Shown here: positions 50,294 to 59,828 of the stretch, piece after piece
Position numbering within the stretch: position 1 is the first letter of the stretch
Layout: every line of letters starts with the position of its first letter
Source of the DNA: Actinocorallia herbida
GTDB taxonomy: Bacteria; Actinomycetota; Actinomycetes; Streptosporangiales; Streptosporangiaceae
Assembly: GCF_003751225.1 (NCBI RefSeq)
Contig: NZ_RJKE01000001.1
Coordinates: forward strand, 1,364,001-1,428,000
Length of the DNA stretch: 64,000 nucleotides
Reading direction: 5' to 3'
Notes under the pieces: model-generated
Seen by the model: the letters and a program-made list of their open reading frames with translations, nothing else
The model's database searches: none
What the model was told of the DNA's origin: nothing
Program-made: the position numbers and the translations under genes

Positions 50294-51100
50294 ATGTCCT
50301 CTGCGCCCTCGTCCTCCTTCTCGTCCCCGGCCGACCTCCCGGCCGAGCCCGCCCCCCTGCGCGTCCTGGCCGTCGACGACGAGCTGCCCGCCCTGGAAGA
50401 GCTGGTCCACCTGCTGCGCGCCGATCCCCGGGTGGAGCGGGTCACCGGCGCGGGCGACCCGGCCGAGGCGCTGCGCGGGCTCGGCCGGATGATGGCCGCG
50501 GGGGAGCGGCTGGACGCGGTGTTCCTCGACGTGCGGATGCCCGGCCTCGACGGCCTCGACTTCACCAGGCTGCTCGCCGGCTTCGCCGAGCCGCCGGCCG
50601 TGGTCTTCGTGACCGCGCACGACGACTGCGCCGTCGCCGCGTTCGAGCTGGGCGCGCTGGACTACCTGCTCAAGCCGGTCCGCCAGCGGCGCCTGGCCGA
50701 GGCGGTCGGCCGGGTGCAGCGGGTCGCGCGCCGGGAGCGGGCCGTACCGGACGACGAGCTGATCCCGGTCGAGCTGGGCGGGCGGACCCGGCTGGTGAGC
50801 CGGTCGGCGGTGACCCATGTGGAAGCGCACGGTGACTACGTCAGGCTGCACACCGAGGGCGCCGAGCACCTCGTGCGGATCCCCCTGGCCGTCCTGGCGC
50901 GGCGCTGGGCGGACGCGGGATTCGTGCGGATCCACCGGAGCACGCTCGTCGCCGCCTCGCACATCACCGAGCTGTGCTTCGACGGGGGCAGGGCCGCGGT
51001 CCGGGTCGGCGCGACGACGCTGCCGGTGAGCCGCAGGCATACCCGTGAGGTGCGTGATCTGCTCGTCCGGGGGTTCCGCGGGGAAGCCGACGCCCGGTGA
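50294..51100 (+). CDS. LytTR-family response regulator
   Basis: A 268-residue regulator. The receiver (22-140) has LAVDDELPALE, Asp79 in FLDVRMPGLDG and Lys in LLKPVRQRR. The LytTR DNA-binding domain (about 160-262) reads VTHVEAHGDYVRLHT, VRIHRSTLVAASHI and LPVSRRHTREV. No sensor kinase is adjacent. Members often control wall, transport or virulence genes. The gene is followed by the long region with the 6C RNA. Confidence 0.9.
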   Translation: MSSAPSSSFSSPADLPAEPAPLRVLAVDDELPALEELVHLLRADPRVERVTGAGDPAEALRGLGRMMAAGERLDAVFLDVRMPGLDGLDFTRLLAGFAEPPAVVFVTAHDDCAVAAFELGALDYLLKPVRQRRLAEAVGRVQRVARRERAVPDDELIPVELGGRTRLVSRSAVTHVEAHGDYVRLHTEGAEHLVRIPLAVLARRWADAGFVRIHRSTLVAASHITELCFDGGRAAVRVGATTLPVSRRHTREVRDLLVRGFRGEADAR

Positions 51101-51880
51101 GGGGCCGCCGACCGGGCGACGACGAGGGGAAACGGCGGCTCTCGACCTTTCGTCCCGCAGAATCGACCGCTCGTCCGACAACTACGCTACGTACATCGCT
51201 GACTACATGCCGTTGGTCGCGCGGGGGCGCGCAGTGCCCTCGGGAGGGCGCGCGGCCCCGTAATGTTCTCTTCAGCAAGACGATTCTGGAGGTCCTTCCC
51301 GGGGCCGGTCTGACCCCGGGTGAGGACCATCAGCCGCCGCCTCCCGTACCGGGGGGGTGGGAGACGGCGGTGCAGGCTCAGGCGCTGAGCGGACAGTCGG
51401 GGGGTTGTCCGTCTCAGCGCCTGAGCGTTTTCAACTACTTTCCGTGATCGAGCATCTGCTCTCCGGAAGGCAGGACCCCCGCGGATCGCCGCCCGCCCCG
51501 GCCGCGACCGACCGCTCGCCGAGCGACGACGGGCCCGTGGCCGCTGGGACGGCGATGGTCCCGCCCGGATCCCGACCGCGCCCCGCGAGATCCGACGCCA
51601 GGCCGAGCAGCCGCGTGAGATCCCGAGGCGGGCCCACCGCCTGGGACGGCGGGCCCGCCCGGATCTCTCCGATGGACTCCGCGCGGATCCCTGAGGCGGG
51701 CGCGTGATCGTCCAGGACGGCTGCGGGTCCTCGGGAAACGTGGGGAAGGCGCACCGGATCCGGCGACGGGTCCGTCAGCCGTCGAGAACGGCGGCGGGTC
51801 CGGTCGGCGGTGAGATCCCGAGGCGCGTCCGTGGTCGGGGACGGCAGTGGGGCCGCCTGGGAACTGCCGGGGGCATCGGG
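51101..51880. other. Long gene-free region containing the 6C RNA
   Basis: About 780 bp without a supported protein gene. Its centre (51290-51430) carries three consecutive strong hairpins assigned to a 6C RNA on the minus strand. The part from 51450 to 51880 is rich in CCGGATC- and CGGGC-type motifs and lacks codon structure typical of neighbours; I see nothing definite there apart from a likely promoter zone for the RNA near 51435-51480 (minus-strand GTAGTTGAAAAC). Confidence 0.5.
51333..51430 (-). ncRNA. 6C RNA (two hairpins with C-run loops)
   Basis: On the minus strand the first hairpin pairs CTCAGGCGCTGAG and GGACA with their complements (51425-51377) and has a loop with six C (ACCCCCCGA). 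The second (51370-51334) pairs CCGCCGTCTCCC with GGGAGGCGGCGG and has a loop with seven C. Two stem-loops each showing at least six C in the loop is the definition of the 6C RNA of actinobacteria, whose mycobacterial member slows growth. A third stem (51328-51291, GGTCCT/AGGACC with CCCGGGG) may end the transcript. Ends are approximate. Confidence 0.8.
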
Positions 51881-52738
51881 TCAGGACGGGTCGGCGGTGC
51901 GGAGGCGCTTGAGGGTGTCGATGTCGGTTCTGTGGGGTTCGGGGGAACGGCCCGGGGTTTCGATGATGAAGGGGACGCCGGCCACGGCCGGGTGGCGGAA
52001 GAGGGCGGCGAAGGGGGCTTCGCCGATGTGGCCACGGCCGATGTTCTCGTGGCGGTCCTTCTTGGCGCCGCAGAGGTCCTTGGAGTCGTTGGCGTGGATC
52101 AGTTTGAGGCGGTCCGCGCCGACCGTCGCGACGAGTTCGTCCAGCGTCTTGGTGACGCCGTTCTCGGCGGCCAGGTCGTGTCCCGCGGCGAAGGCGTGGC
52201 AGGTGTCCAGGCAGACGCCCAGTTTGGGGTGCCGGTCCAGGGCGTCGAAGTAGGGGCCGAGTTCGTCGACCGTCGCGCAGAGCATGCCGCCCTGCCCGGC
52301 CATCGGCTCGAGGAGCAGGTCGGGGGCGTCCTCGGGCAGCGCGTCCAGCAGCGGCAGCACATGCTCGCGCACCTGCCGCAGCGCCTCCTCGCGGGTCTGG
52401 GTGACCGCGGAACCGGTGTGCACCACCACGCCGCGCGCCCCGATCTGGGCGCCGCGGGCGAGCGCGTGCGCCACCGACTGGACCGACTTCTCCAGGGTCT
52501 CCTCGGTGGGCGAGCCGAAGTTCACCAGGTAGGGCGCGTGGACGTACACCGGCAGCGGGCTCTCGCGCAGCTTGGTGTCCTCGGCGGGCTTGCCCGCGGC
52601 CTGCGCCCAGCCCCGTGGATTGCTCACGAAGACCTGGACGGCCTCCGCGCCGATCTCGGCGGCGTACTTCAGTCCTCCGGTGCCGAGGCCACCGGCCACC
52701 GGTACATGCGCCCCGATGGGGCTCGTCAGCTCGCTCAT
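51881..52738 (-). CDS. nfo: Endonuclease IV (apurinic/apyrimidinic endonuclease)
   Basis: A 285-residue TIM-barrel DNA repair enzyme that cuts 5' of abasic sites using three metal ions. PIGAHVPVAGGL, VYVHAPYLVNFGSP, VVVHTGSAV, LLEPMAGQGGMLC, CLDTCHAFAAGHD and HANDSKDLCGAKKDRHENIG carry the metal ligands. Length and motifs are normal. It is 57 bp downstream of the PASTA kinase on the same strand, with a gap containing no clear terminator. Confidence 0.93.
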   Translation of the reverse strand: MSELTSPIGAHVPVAGGLGTGGLKYAAEIGAEAVQVFVSNPRGWAQAAGKPAEDTKLRESPLPVYVHAPYLVNFGSPTEETLEKSVQSVAHALARGAQIGARGVVVHTGSAVTQTREEALRQVREHVLPLLDALPEDAPDLLLEPMAGQGGMLCATVDELGPYFDALDRHPKLGVCLDTCHAFAAGHDLAAENGVTKTLDELVATVGADRLKLIHANDSKDLCGAKKDRHENIGRGHIGEAPFAALFRHPAVAGVPFIIETPGRSPEPHRTDIDTLKRLRTADPS

Positions 52739-52795
52739 GGTCGTCCCAGGGTAGGGGACCGGTCTGACAGGACCGGCCCCGCGCGCGGGACGGCG

Positions 52796-54847
52796 CTAGT
52801 GCATGATCGTGATCGTGGTGCCCTTGGGCACCCGGTTGCCGCCGCCCGGGTTCATGTTGAGCACCCGGCCGCTGTTCACCGTCGCGTTGACGACGACGAC
52901 GAAGCCGCGCCGCTCCAGCTCCGCCTTGGCCTCGTCGACGGTCTTGCCGAGCAGGTGCGGGATCAGCACGTTGCCGTTGGCGTCGGGCTGGTCGTCGTTG
53001 CAGAACGGGTTGACCTGCTCGAGGAAGCAGTTGTCGCGCTTGTTGACCCCGATGGTCACGGTCGAGCCGGGGGCGAGGACGGTGCCCGCCTTCGGGTCCT
53101 GCCAGAGGATCGTGCCGTCCGGCTTGCCCGGGTCGTTCTGCTCGACCTCGTTGACGTTGAAGTTGCCGTCCAGTTTGGCCTTGATCGCGTCGAGCTGGCC
53201 GTAGGCGTCGTCCTTGGCCTTGCCGACGATGTCGGGCATCGCCAGGCCGCTGGAGACGTACAGCGTGATCGGCTCGTCCGGGGAGTGCTTCGTGCCCGCC
53301 TTGGGGTCGGTGCCCGCGGCCATGCCCTCCGGCTCGCTGGACGCCCGCTCCTCCTCGTTGACCTTGAACGCCTTCAGCTCTTCGCGCGCGTCGTCCATGG
53401 ACTTGCCCGCGACGTCCGGGATCTCGATCGGGGTGAGGCCCTTGGAGAGGGTCAGGACGACCTTGACGCCCGGCTGGATCTTGGCGCCTTCGCCCGGTGT
53501 GACGGCCGCGACGGTGCCCTTGGGCGCCTCGTCGGAGAAGACCCGCTGGTCGGCGATCTCGTACTGGATGCCGTCGGAGCTGAGCGTGCGGGTGGCGTCC
53601 TCCTGGGACACCCCGATGATCTCCGGGACATGGTCGTACTTGCCGGACACCTGGTACCAGACCGCCCAGCCGAGCACCATCGAGGCGATGAGGCCGAGCG
53701 TCAGCAGCACGAACCTGCCGGTGACGAAGTGCATGATCCGGTCGAGCAGCAGCACGTCCTCCCCGCGCGGCGGCTCCTCGCCGCGGGGCAGGACCGCGGT
53801 GTGGTTGGGCGCGCCGCCGGGCAGGACCGAGGTCCGGTTGTCCGTGCCCGTCTGCTGGAAGACCGAGGTGGCGCCGTCGGGACCGCCGCCGCCCTGCGGG
53901 CCGGTGTGCGGGCCGCTGTGGTACGGGCCCTGCGCCGGCGGCCGGGGCTGCTCGCCGGAGTTGCGCATCGCCAGGCCCGGCACGCCCGCGGAGCCCGGCG
54001 CGGGCAGCGGGAGGTTCGGGTCGGCGAGCAGCGCGTAGAAGTGGCCGGCGTCCATGGGCCGCCCGGCCGGGTCCTTGGCGGTGGCCGACATGACCAGCGC
54101 GTCGATGCGCGGAGGGATGTCGGGCACGAGCTGGGACGGCAGCGGGATGGGGTCGTTGACGTGCGCGTAGGCCACCGAGAGCGGGGTGTCGCCCTGGTGC
54201 GGCTGGCGTCCGGTGAGCAGCTCGAACAGCAGGATGCCCGCGGCGTAGACGTCCGAGCGGGCGTCGGCGCGGCCGTCGATCACCTGCTCGGGCGCCATGT
54301 AGGCGACCGTGCCGATGATCATGCCGGTCTTGGTCTGCTTGCTGTCGGTCTCGGCGCGGGCCAGCCCGAAGTCGGCGACCTTCACCTGGCCGTCGCGGGT
54401 CAGCAGGACGTTCTCCGGCTTGACGTCGCGGTGGATCAGCCCGGCCCGGTGGGCCGCGCCGAGCGCGGACAGGACCGGCGCCATGATGCCCAGGGCGTCG
54501 CGGGCCGGGAGGCGGCCGCGCTCGTCGAGGAGGTCGCGCAGGGTCCTGCCGGGCAGGTACTCCATGGTGAGGTACGTGTACGCGCCGTCGGTGCCCTGGT
54601 CGTAGACGGCGACCACGTTGGGATGGGAGAGCGCGGCCGCTGCCTTCGCCTCGCCCATGAACCGCCGGACGAACTGGTCGTCTTGCGCCAGGTGCGCGTG
54701 CATCACCTTGACGGCGACGATCCGGTCGAGCTTCGAGTCACGGCCGACGTAGACCGTGGCCATTCCGCCCTTGGCCACCTTCGACTCGATGCGGTAACGC
54801 TCGTCGAGCACTCGCCCGACGAGAGGATCCACAGCTGTCGCGTCCAT
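52796..54847 (-). CDS. PASTA-domain Ser/Thr protein kinase (PknL position)
   Basis: A 683-residue membrane kinase. The catalytic domain (about 16-275) has GGMATVYVG, VAVKVM, HRDVKPEN and DFGLA. A Pro/Gly-rich linker leads to one span near 395-415. Four PASTA repeats follow outside (VPEIIGVSQEDA, IEIPDVAGKSMDDA, AMPDIVGKAKDDA, IPHLLGKTVDEA); a Cys pair (CFLEQVNPFC) sits between repeats 3 and 4. PASTA repeats sense muropeptides or lipid II. Place and neighbours match pknL, but as I recall M. tuberculosis PknL has no PASTA repeats, so I leave the symbol blank. Confidence 0.93.
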   Translation of the reverse strand: MDATAVDPLVGRVLDERYRIESKVAKGGMATVYVGRDSKLDRIVAVKVMHAHLAQDDQFVRRFMGEAKAAAALSHPNVVAVYDQGTDGAYTYLTMEYLPGRTLRDLLDERGRLPARDALGIMAPVLSALGAAHRAGLIHRDVKPENVLLTRDGQVKVADFGLARAETDSKQTKTGMIIGTVAYMAPEQVIDGRADARSDVYAAGILLFELLTGRQPHQGDTPLSVAYAHVNDPIPLPSQLVPDIPPRIDALVMSATAKDPAGRPMDAGHFYALLADPNLPLPAPGSAGVPGLAMRNSGEQPRPPAQGPYHSGPHTGPQGGGGPDGATSVFQQTGTDNRTSVLPGGAPNHTAVLPRGEEPPRGEDVLLLDRIMHFVTGRFVLLTLGLIASMVLGWAVWYQVSGKYDHVPEIIGVSQEDATRTLSSDGIQYEIADQRVFSDEAPKGTVAAVTPGEGAKIQPGVKVVLTLSKGLTPIEIPDVAGKSMDDAREELKAFKVNEEERASSEPEGMAAGTDPKAGTKHSPDEPITLYVSSGLAMPDIVGKAKDDAYGQLDAIKAKLDGNFNVNEVEQNDPGKPDGTILWQDPKAGTVLAPGSTVTIGVNKRDNCFLEQVNPFCNDDQPDANGNVLIPHLLGKTVDEAKAELERRGFVVVVNATVNSGRVLNMNPGGGNRVPKGTTITIMH

Positions 54848-54924
54848 CCGGGCAGTCTAAGGGCGAATCGGACCCGGTCTCATCGGTCTGCGGGACTACG
54901 TTTTCACCCGTTCTGGAACTGTGA

Positions 54925-55728
<804 letters not shown>

Positions 55729-55944
55729 TCAGCCTCCCTGGACCGCGGTGATGATCTCCACCCGGTCGCCCTCGTTCACCGGCGTCGCGGGCCATGCCGC
55801 GCGCCGCACCACTTCGTCGTTCAGCGCCACCGCGATCCCGCGGCCCTCCGCGGCCGCGCTCCGCCCCGCCGTGCCCGCGACGACGTCGGCGACGGTCGTG
55901 CCGGCGGCGAGGTCGCGGAGGTCTCCGTTGACGTGCACTCTCAT
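55729..55944 (-). CDS. thiS: Sulfur carrier protein ThiS
   Basis: A 71-residue ubiquitin-like carrier. It starts MRVHVNGDLRDLAAGTTVAD and ends in VQGG; the C-terminal Gly-Gly is the thiocarboxylate site. The ATG overlaps the thiO stop as ATGA. No thiF-like adenylating gene is in the window. Confidence 0.95.
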   Translation of the reverse strand: MRVHVNGDLRDLAAGTTVADVVAGTAGRSAAAEGRGIAVALNDEVVRRAAWPATPVNEGDRVEIITAVQGG

Positions 55945-57041
55945 CGGGTCTCCACGGGGGCGAAACGGGCTGCGGTGAAGGGGCGGGCCACCTCGGGCAG
56001 GTCCCCGCCCGCCAGCACCCCGGCGACGGCGTCGGCGGTGAGCGGGGCGAGCAGGATGCCGTTGCGGTAGTGGCCCGTGGCGTACACCAGGCCCTCGGTC
56101 CCCGAACGGCCGAGGATCGGGGCGTTGTCGGGGGAGCCGGGGCGGAAGGACGCCTTGACCTCGGCGAACTCCAGCTCGGTGACGCCCGGGAAGAGCGCGC
56201 GGGCGTCGCGCAGCAGCTCCCAGAGGCCGCCCGCGGTGACCCGGCCGTCGAACCCCAGCTCCTCCTGGGTGGCGCCGACGACCAGCTCCCCGTCGGGGCG
56301 GGGCACGAGGTACATCGAGAAGCCCTGGACGAGGCCGCGGGTGGCGCGGGTGAGGAACGGCCGCGGCGAGCGCAGCCGGATGATCTGGCCCTTGACGGGC
56401 CGGACGGGCAGGTCGTCGAGTCCGCCCGACCAGCTCCCGGCGGCCAGGACGACCTGGTCGGCGGCCAGCACCGTGCCGTCCTCCAGCCGGACGCCCTTGG
56501 CGCGGCCGCCTTCGACGACGATCTCCCGCGCGCGCTGCCGGACGATGGGCACGTCGGCGCAGGCCTGGAGAAGGGCGGCGAGGACCTTGCGCGGGTCCAC
56601 GCTGCCGTCGTCGGGCGCGAGGATTCCGCCGCGCACGGACGGGGCGAGCATCGGCTCGAGCCCGCGGCACTCGCGTCCGGTGAGGAGCTCGGTGCGCAGG
56701 CCCAGGGACGCCTGGAACTCGTGCTGGTCGCGGAGGAAGGCGAGGTCGTCGCCGTCGTAGGCGACCGAGAGGTTGCCCTCGCGCTGGTAGCCGACGTCGA
56801 TCCCGGTCAGCTCGCGCAGCTCGGCGGCGAACGCCGGGTAGCGGTCGCGCGAGTCGATGCCGAGCATCAGATGGTCTTCCTCGCCGTACTGCAGCTCGCC
56901 GACGGGGGTCAGCATCCCGGCCGCGACGTGGCTCGCGCCCGACCCGGGCGCGGGGTCCACGAGGGTGACGGACAGGCCCCGCTGGGCCGCCCGCCAGGCG
57001 ATGCCGAGGCCGACGACCCCGGCTCCGATGATCACGATCAA
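55941..57041 (-). CDS. thiO: Glycine oxidase ThiO
   Basis: A 366-residue FAD enzyme that oxidises glycine to dehydroglycine for thiazole formation. IVIIGAGVVGLGIAWRAA is the FAD-binding start; HVAAGMLTPV, ILAPDDGSVDPR, RPVKGQIIRL and TGHYRNGILLAPLTA are typical. The start is TTG (GGGAG about 9 bp upstream, which is inside the riboswitch 3' end); GTG two codons later is an alternative. Confidence 0.93.
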   Translation of the reverse strand: MIVIIGAGVVGLGIAWRAAQRGLSVTLVDPAPGSGASHVAAGMLTPVGELQYGEEDHLMLGIDSRDRYPAFAAELRELTGIDVGYQREGNLSVAYDGDDLAFLRDQHEFQASLGLRTELLTGRECRGLEPMLAPSVRGGILAPDDGSVDPRKVLAALLQACADVPIVRQRAREIVVEGGRAKGVRLEDGTVLAADQVVLAAGSWSGGLDDLPVRPVKGQIIRLRSPRPFLTRATRGLVQGFSMYLVPRPDGELVVGATQEELGFDGRVTAGGLWELLRDARALFPGVTELEFAEVKASFRPGSPDNAPILGRSGTEGLVYATGHYRNGILLAPLTADAVAGVLAGGDLPEVARPFTAARFAPVETR

Positions 57042-57049
57042 GCGCGTTC

Positions 57050-57138
57050 GCTCCCTTCGCCGGCATGACCCGGATCAGGTTCCTACGGTCGGGAGCCGCG
57101 CGCTCCCCTCTCAGCCCCCGCGGGGGCTCCCGTGCCTT
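57050..57138 (-). ncRNA. TPP riboswitch (THI element)
   Basis: On the minus strand: CACGGGAGCCCCCG, GGGGGCTGAGAGGG, GACCGTAGGAACCTGATCCGG and GTCATGCCGGCGAAGGGAG. These are the conserved P2/P3 and P4/P5 arms of the thiamine pyrophosphate aptamer. The 3' arm includes the GGGAG used by thiO, so ligand binding probably hides the ribosome site. Confidence 0.96.
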
Positions 57139-57314
57139 CGCCACCAGCGTATGCCCTGAGCAGCAATCATGAGATATCCGGCATCCCTGTGCAGAACGCC
57201 GTTCTTCGCGACGGCTATGGTGGCGGCACCTTGCCGGTCCGGCTATGACTGGATCCGGCGAACGGCCGTCATCCGGTCCCGAGGCCGGTCTGTGGGTGTC
57301 GTGGAGGGTTTTGC

Positions 57315-58508
57315 ATGGAACGGGTCATCGTCGTCGGCGGCGGTCTCGCCGGAGTGCGCGCCGTGGAGGCGCTGCGGGCCAGGGAGTACACGGGCGCGCT
57401 CACCCTCGTCTGTGCGGAGGAGGTGCTCCCGTACGACAGGCCGCCGCTGTCCAAGGCGGTCCTCACCGGAGACAGCGACGACACCACGGTCGACGCCGCC
57501 TGGGACGCGCTGGACTGCGACGTCAGGTTCGGCGTCACCGCCACGGGGCTGCGGGCCGACGAACGCGTCTTGGAGACGACGGCCGGCGACCTGACTTACG
57601 ACGGTCTGGTGATCGCCACGGGCGCGGATCCCATCAGGCTGCCTGGGCCGGGTCCCCAGCACGTCATCCGGACCATGAAGGACGCGCTGGAGCTGCGTCC
57701 CCTGCTCGTCTCCGGGGCGCGCGTGGTCGTCGTCGGGGCCGGATGGATCGGCGCCGAGGTCGCGACCAGCGCGGCCAAGCTCGGCTGCCGGGTGACCGTC
57801 CTGGAGGCCGCCGAGACCCCCGTGGCCGTCGCGCTCGGGACCGAGCTGGGCGCGCTGACCGTGCCCTGGTACGCCGAGGCGGGCGTCGAGCTGCGCTGCG
57901 GCGTCAAGGTCGCCTCGATCGAGGACGGCGGGGTCGCGCTCGTCGGCGGGGAGTTCCTGGACGCCGACGCGGTCGTCGTCGGCGTCGGGGTGCGGCCCGC
58001 GCTCGGCTGGCTCGGCGACGCGCTGGAGCTGGATCCGCGAGTGGGCGGGATCGTCGTGGACGGGTCCCTGCGCACCTCCCGACCGGAGATCGTCGCGGTC
58101 GGCGACTGCGCGGCCTGGTGGTCGGGCCGGTACGAGCGGCGGATGCGGGTCGAGCACTGGGACGTCGCGCTGAACGCCCCCGAGGTCGCGGTCGCCGCCC
58201 TGCTGGGCGACGCCGAGGCCGTCTACGACGAGGCGCCCTACTTCTGGTCCGAACAGTTCGGGCGGATGGTCCAGTTCGCCGGGCACCAGGCGGGCGCCGA
58301 GAAGATGATCTTCCGGGGCGACCCTTCCGAGCGGAAATGGGCGGTCTGCTGGGTCCTCGGCGACAGGCTCGAGGCGATCCTCACCGTGGACAAGCCGCGC
58401 GACCTCGTCCAGGCCCGGCGGATCATCGGCCAGGGGACGCCGATCGATGTGACGAAGCTCGCGGATCCGGCCGTAGCCATCCGAAACGCCGTGCTGACGG
58501 TTTCGTAG
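57315..58508 (+). CDS. FAD-dependent NAD(P)H oxidoreductase (ferredoxin reductase type)
   Basis: A 397-residue flavoprotein. The FAD site is VVGGGLAGVRAVEALR, the NAD(P)H site VVVGAGWIGAEVATSAA (about 137-153), and the second FAD motif IVAVGDCAAWW. LPYDRPPLSK is the family signature for reductases that feed electrons to ferredoxins or Rieske oxygenases. No ferredoxin or oxygenase is adjacent, so the partner is unknown. Start is ATG. Confidence 0.9.
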   Translation: MERVIVVGGGLAGVRAVEALRAREYTGALTLVCAEEVLPYDRPPLSKAVLTGDSDDTTVDAAWDALDCDVRFGVTATGLRADERVLETTAGDLTYDGLVIATGADPIRLPGPGPQHVIRTMKDALELRPLLVSGARVVVVGAGWIGAEVATSAAKLGCRVTVLEAAETPVAVALGTELGALTVPWYAEAGVELRCGVKVASIEDGGVALVGGEFLDADAVVVGVGVRPALGWLGDALELDPRVGGIVVDGSLRTSRPEIVAVGDCAAWWSGRYERRMRVEHWDVALNAPEVAVAALLGDAEAVYDEAPYFWSEQFGRMVQFAGHQAGAEKMIFRGDPSERKWAVCWVLGDRLEAILTVDKPRDLVQARRIIGQGTPIDVTKLADPAVAIRNAVLTVS

Positions 58509-58535
58509 CCTCCGCCGGATGGTAGACACGGAACC

Positions 58536-58913
58536 GTGACGAAGACGCACGTTGACATCGATCCGGAACTCGACTCCCTTGTGGGGGAATGGCACACCTT
58601 GACCGGTGCCGCGAAACTGTTCGGCCTCCCGGCCGGACGGGTGAAGCAGTGGGTCAAGGAGGGCAAGCTCATCGCCGCCTACCGGTCCGTCGGAGGCGGA
58701 CCGCAGGTCCCCGCGGACTTCTTCGAGGGCGCGGAGATCATCAAGGGACTTCCCGGCACCCTGACCCTGCTCGGCGACGCGGGCTTCGACGACGTCGAGG
58801 CCCTGCGCTGGCTGTTCACCCCGGACGACACCCTGCCCGGCAGCCCCGTGCAGGCGCTCCGGGAGAACCGCGGCACCGAGGTGCGGCGCCGCGCCCAGGC
58901 CCTGGCGCTCTGA
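58536..58913 (+). CDS. Rv2175c-family DNA-binding protein
   Basis: A 125-residue protein with a winged helix-turn-helix (about 15-60; [22 protein letters not shown]) followed by an RHH-like helical half with [32 protein letters not shown]. In M. tuberculosis Rv2175c is phosphorylated by PknL on a Thr near the N terminus, which blocks DNA binding (recalled); Thr residues are present near the N terminus here (MTKT). GTG start. It precedes thiE by 1 bp. Confidence 0.9.
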   Translation: MTKTHVDIDPELDSLVGEWHTLTGAAKLFGLPAGRVKQWVKEGKLIAAYRSVGGGPQVPADFFEGAEIIKGLPGTLTLLGDAGFDDVEALRWLFTPDDTLPGSPVQALRENRGTEVRRRAQALAL

Positions 58914-58914
58914 G

Positions 58915-59583
58915 GTGGTTCCGAGCGACAAGGCGGTGGCCCTGCGCGCACGGCTGGCCACCGCCCGGCTCTACCTGTGCGTCGACTCCCGGCCGGAGCA
59001 GGGCGACCTGCCGGAGTTCCTCGACGCGGTGCTCTCCGGCGGCGTGGACATCGTCCAGCTCCGCGAGAAGGGCATCGAGGCCAAGCAGGAGCTCGCCGCC
59101 CTGGAGGTCTTCCGCGCGGCCTGCGACCGGCACGGGGCGCTGCTGGCCGTGAACGACAGGGCGGATGTGGCGTTCACCGCGGGCGCCGACATCCTGCACC
59201 TCGGCCAGGACGACCTGCCGGTGCCCGCGGCCCGCCGGATCATCGGCCAGGACATGCTCATCGGGCGCTCCACCCACGGGGTGGACCAGGTCGAGGCGGC
59301 CGAGACCGAGGCGGAGGTCGACTACTTCGCGGTCGGGCCCGTCTGGCCGACGGCCACCAAGCCGGGCCGTCCGGCGGCGGGGTTCGCGCCGGTGCGGGCC
59401 GCGGCGGAGACGGCGCGGCGGCCGTGGTTCGCCATCGGCGGCATCGACGGGGGGAACCTGCCGGAGCTCCTGGAGCTGGGGGCGACCCGGATCGTCGTGG
59501 TCCGGGCCCTCACCGAGGCGCCCGACCCGCACAAGGCGGCGGTGGATCTCCGTGCCGCCCTGGGCGGCCGGGCCTCGGCCTGA
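58915..59583 (+). CDS. thiE: Thiamine-phosphate synthase
   Basis: A 222-residue enzyme that joins the pyrimidine and thiazole parts of thiamine. [61 protein letters not shown] and [10 protein letters not shown] are standard. GTG start 1 bp after the Rv2175c-like gene. It lies near, but on the opposite strand to, the thiOSG operon and has no riboswitch of its own. Confidence 0.95.
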   Translation: MVPSDKAVALRARLATARLYLCVDSRPEQGDLPEFLDAVLSGGVDIVQLREKGIEAKQELAALEVFRAACDRHGALLAVNDRADVAFTAGADILHLGQDDLPVPAARRIIGQDMLIGRSTHGVDQVEAAETEAEVDYFAVGPVWPTATKPGRPAAGFAPVRAAAETARRPWFAIGGIDGGNLPELLELGATRIVVVRALTEAPDPHKAAVDLRAALGGRASA

Positions 59584-59602
59584 GCCGGGCGATAATGAGG
59601 AC

Positions 59603-59734
59603 ATGAACCCCGAAGACACGGCGCCGCTCCTGCCCGACCTCACCAGCGACGAGCGGGCGGAAGGCTGGGGAGACTGGCGCGAGGACGAGGGCAACGACGC
59701 GCGCCTGCGCGAAGACGTCCCGCCGCACTGGTAG
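59603..59734 (+). CDS. Small conserved acidic protein, 43 residues
   Basis: Starts MNPEDTAPLLPDLTSDE, contains GWGDWRED and ends LREDVPPHW. Very short acidic proteins ending in PPHW with a GWGD/E motif recur in actinobacteria as I recall, function unknown. ATGAGGAC precedes the ATG closely. A terminator hairpin follows, which supports it as the last gene of the thiE unit. Confidence 0.75.
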   Translation: MNPEDTAPLLPDLTSDERAEGWGDWREDEGNDARLREDVPPHW

Positions 59735-59740
59735 CGATGC

Positions 59741-59782
59741 GGGCCCGGGAGGGGATTTCCCCCTTCCGGGCCCTTTCCTTTT
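59741..59782 (+). terminator. Terminator of the thiE unit
   Basis: GGGCCCGG and CCGGGCCC, with AGGGG/CCCC inside, form a hairpin followed by TTTCCTTTT. Confidence 0.85.
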
Positions 59783-59828
59783 GGTATAACTCGGCTTCCG
59801 GCCCCCGTCCCCCGTAAGGTCGCCGCCT

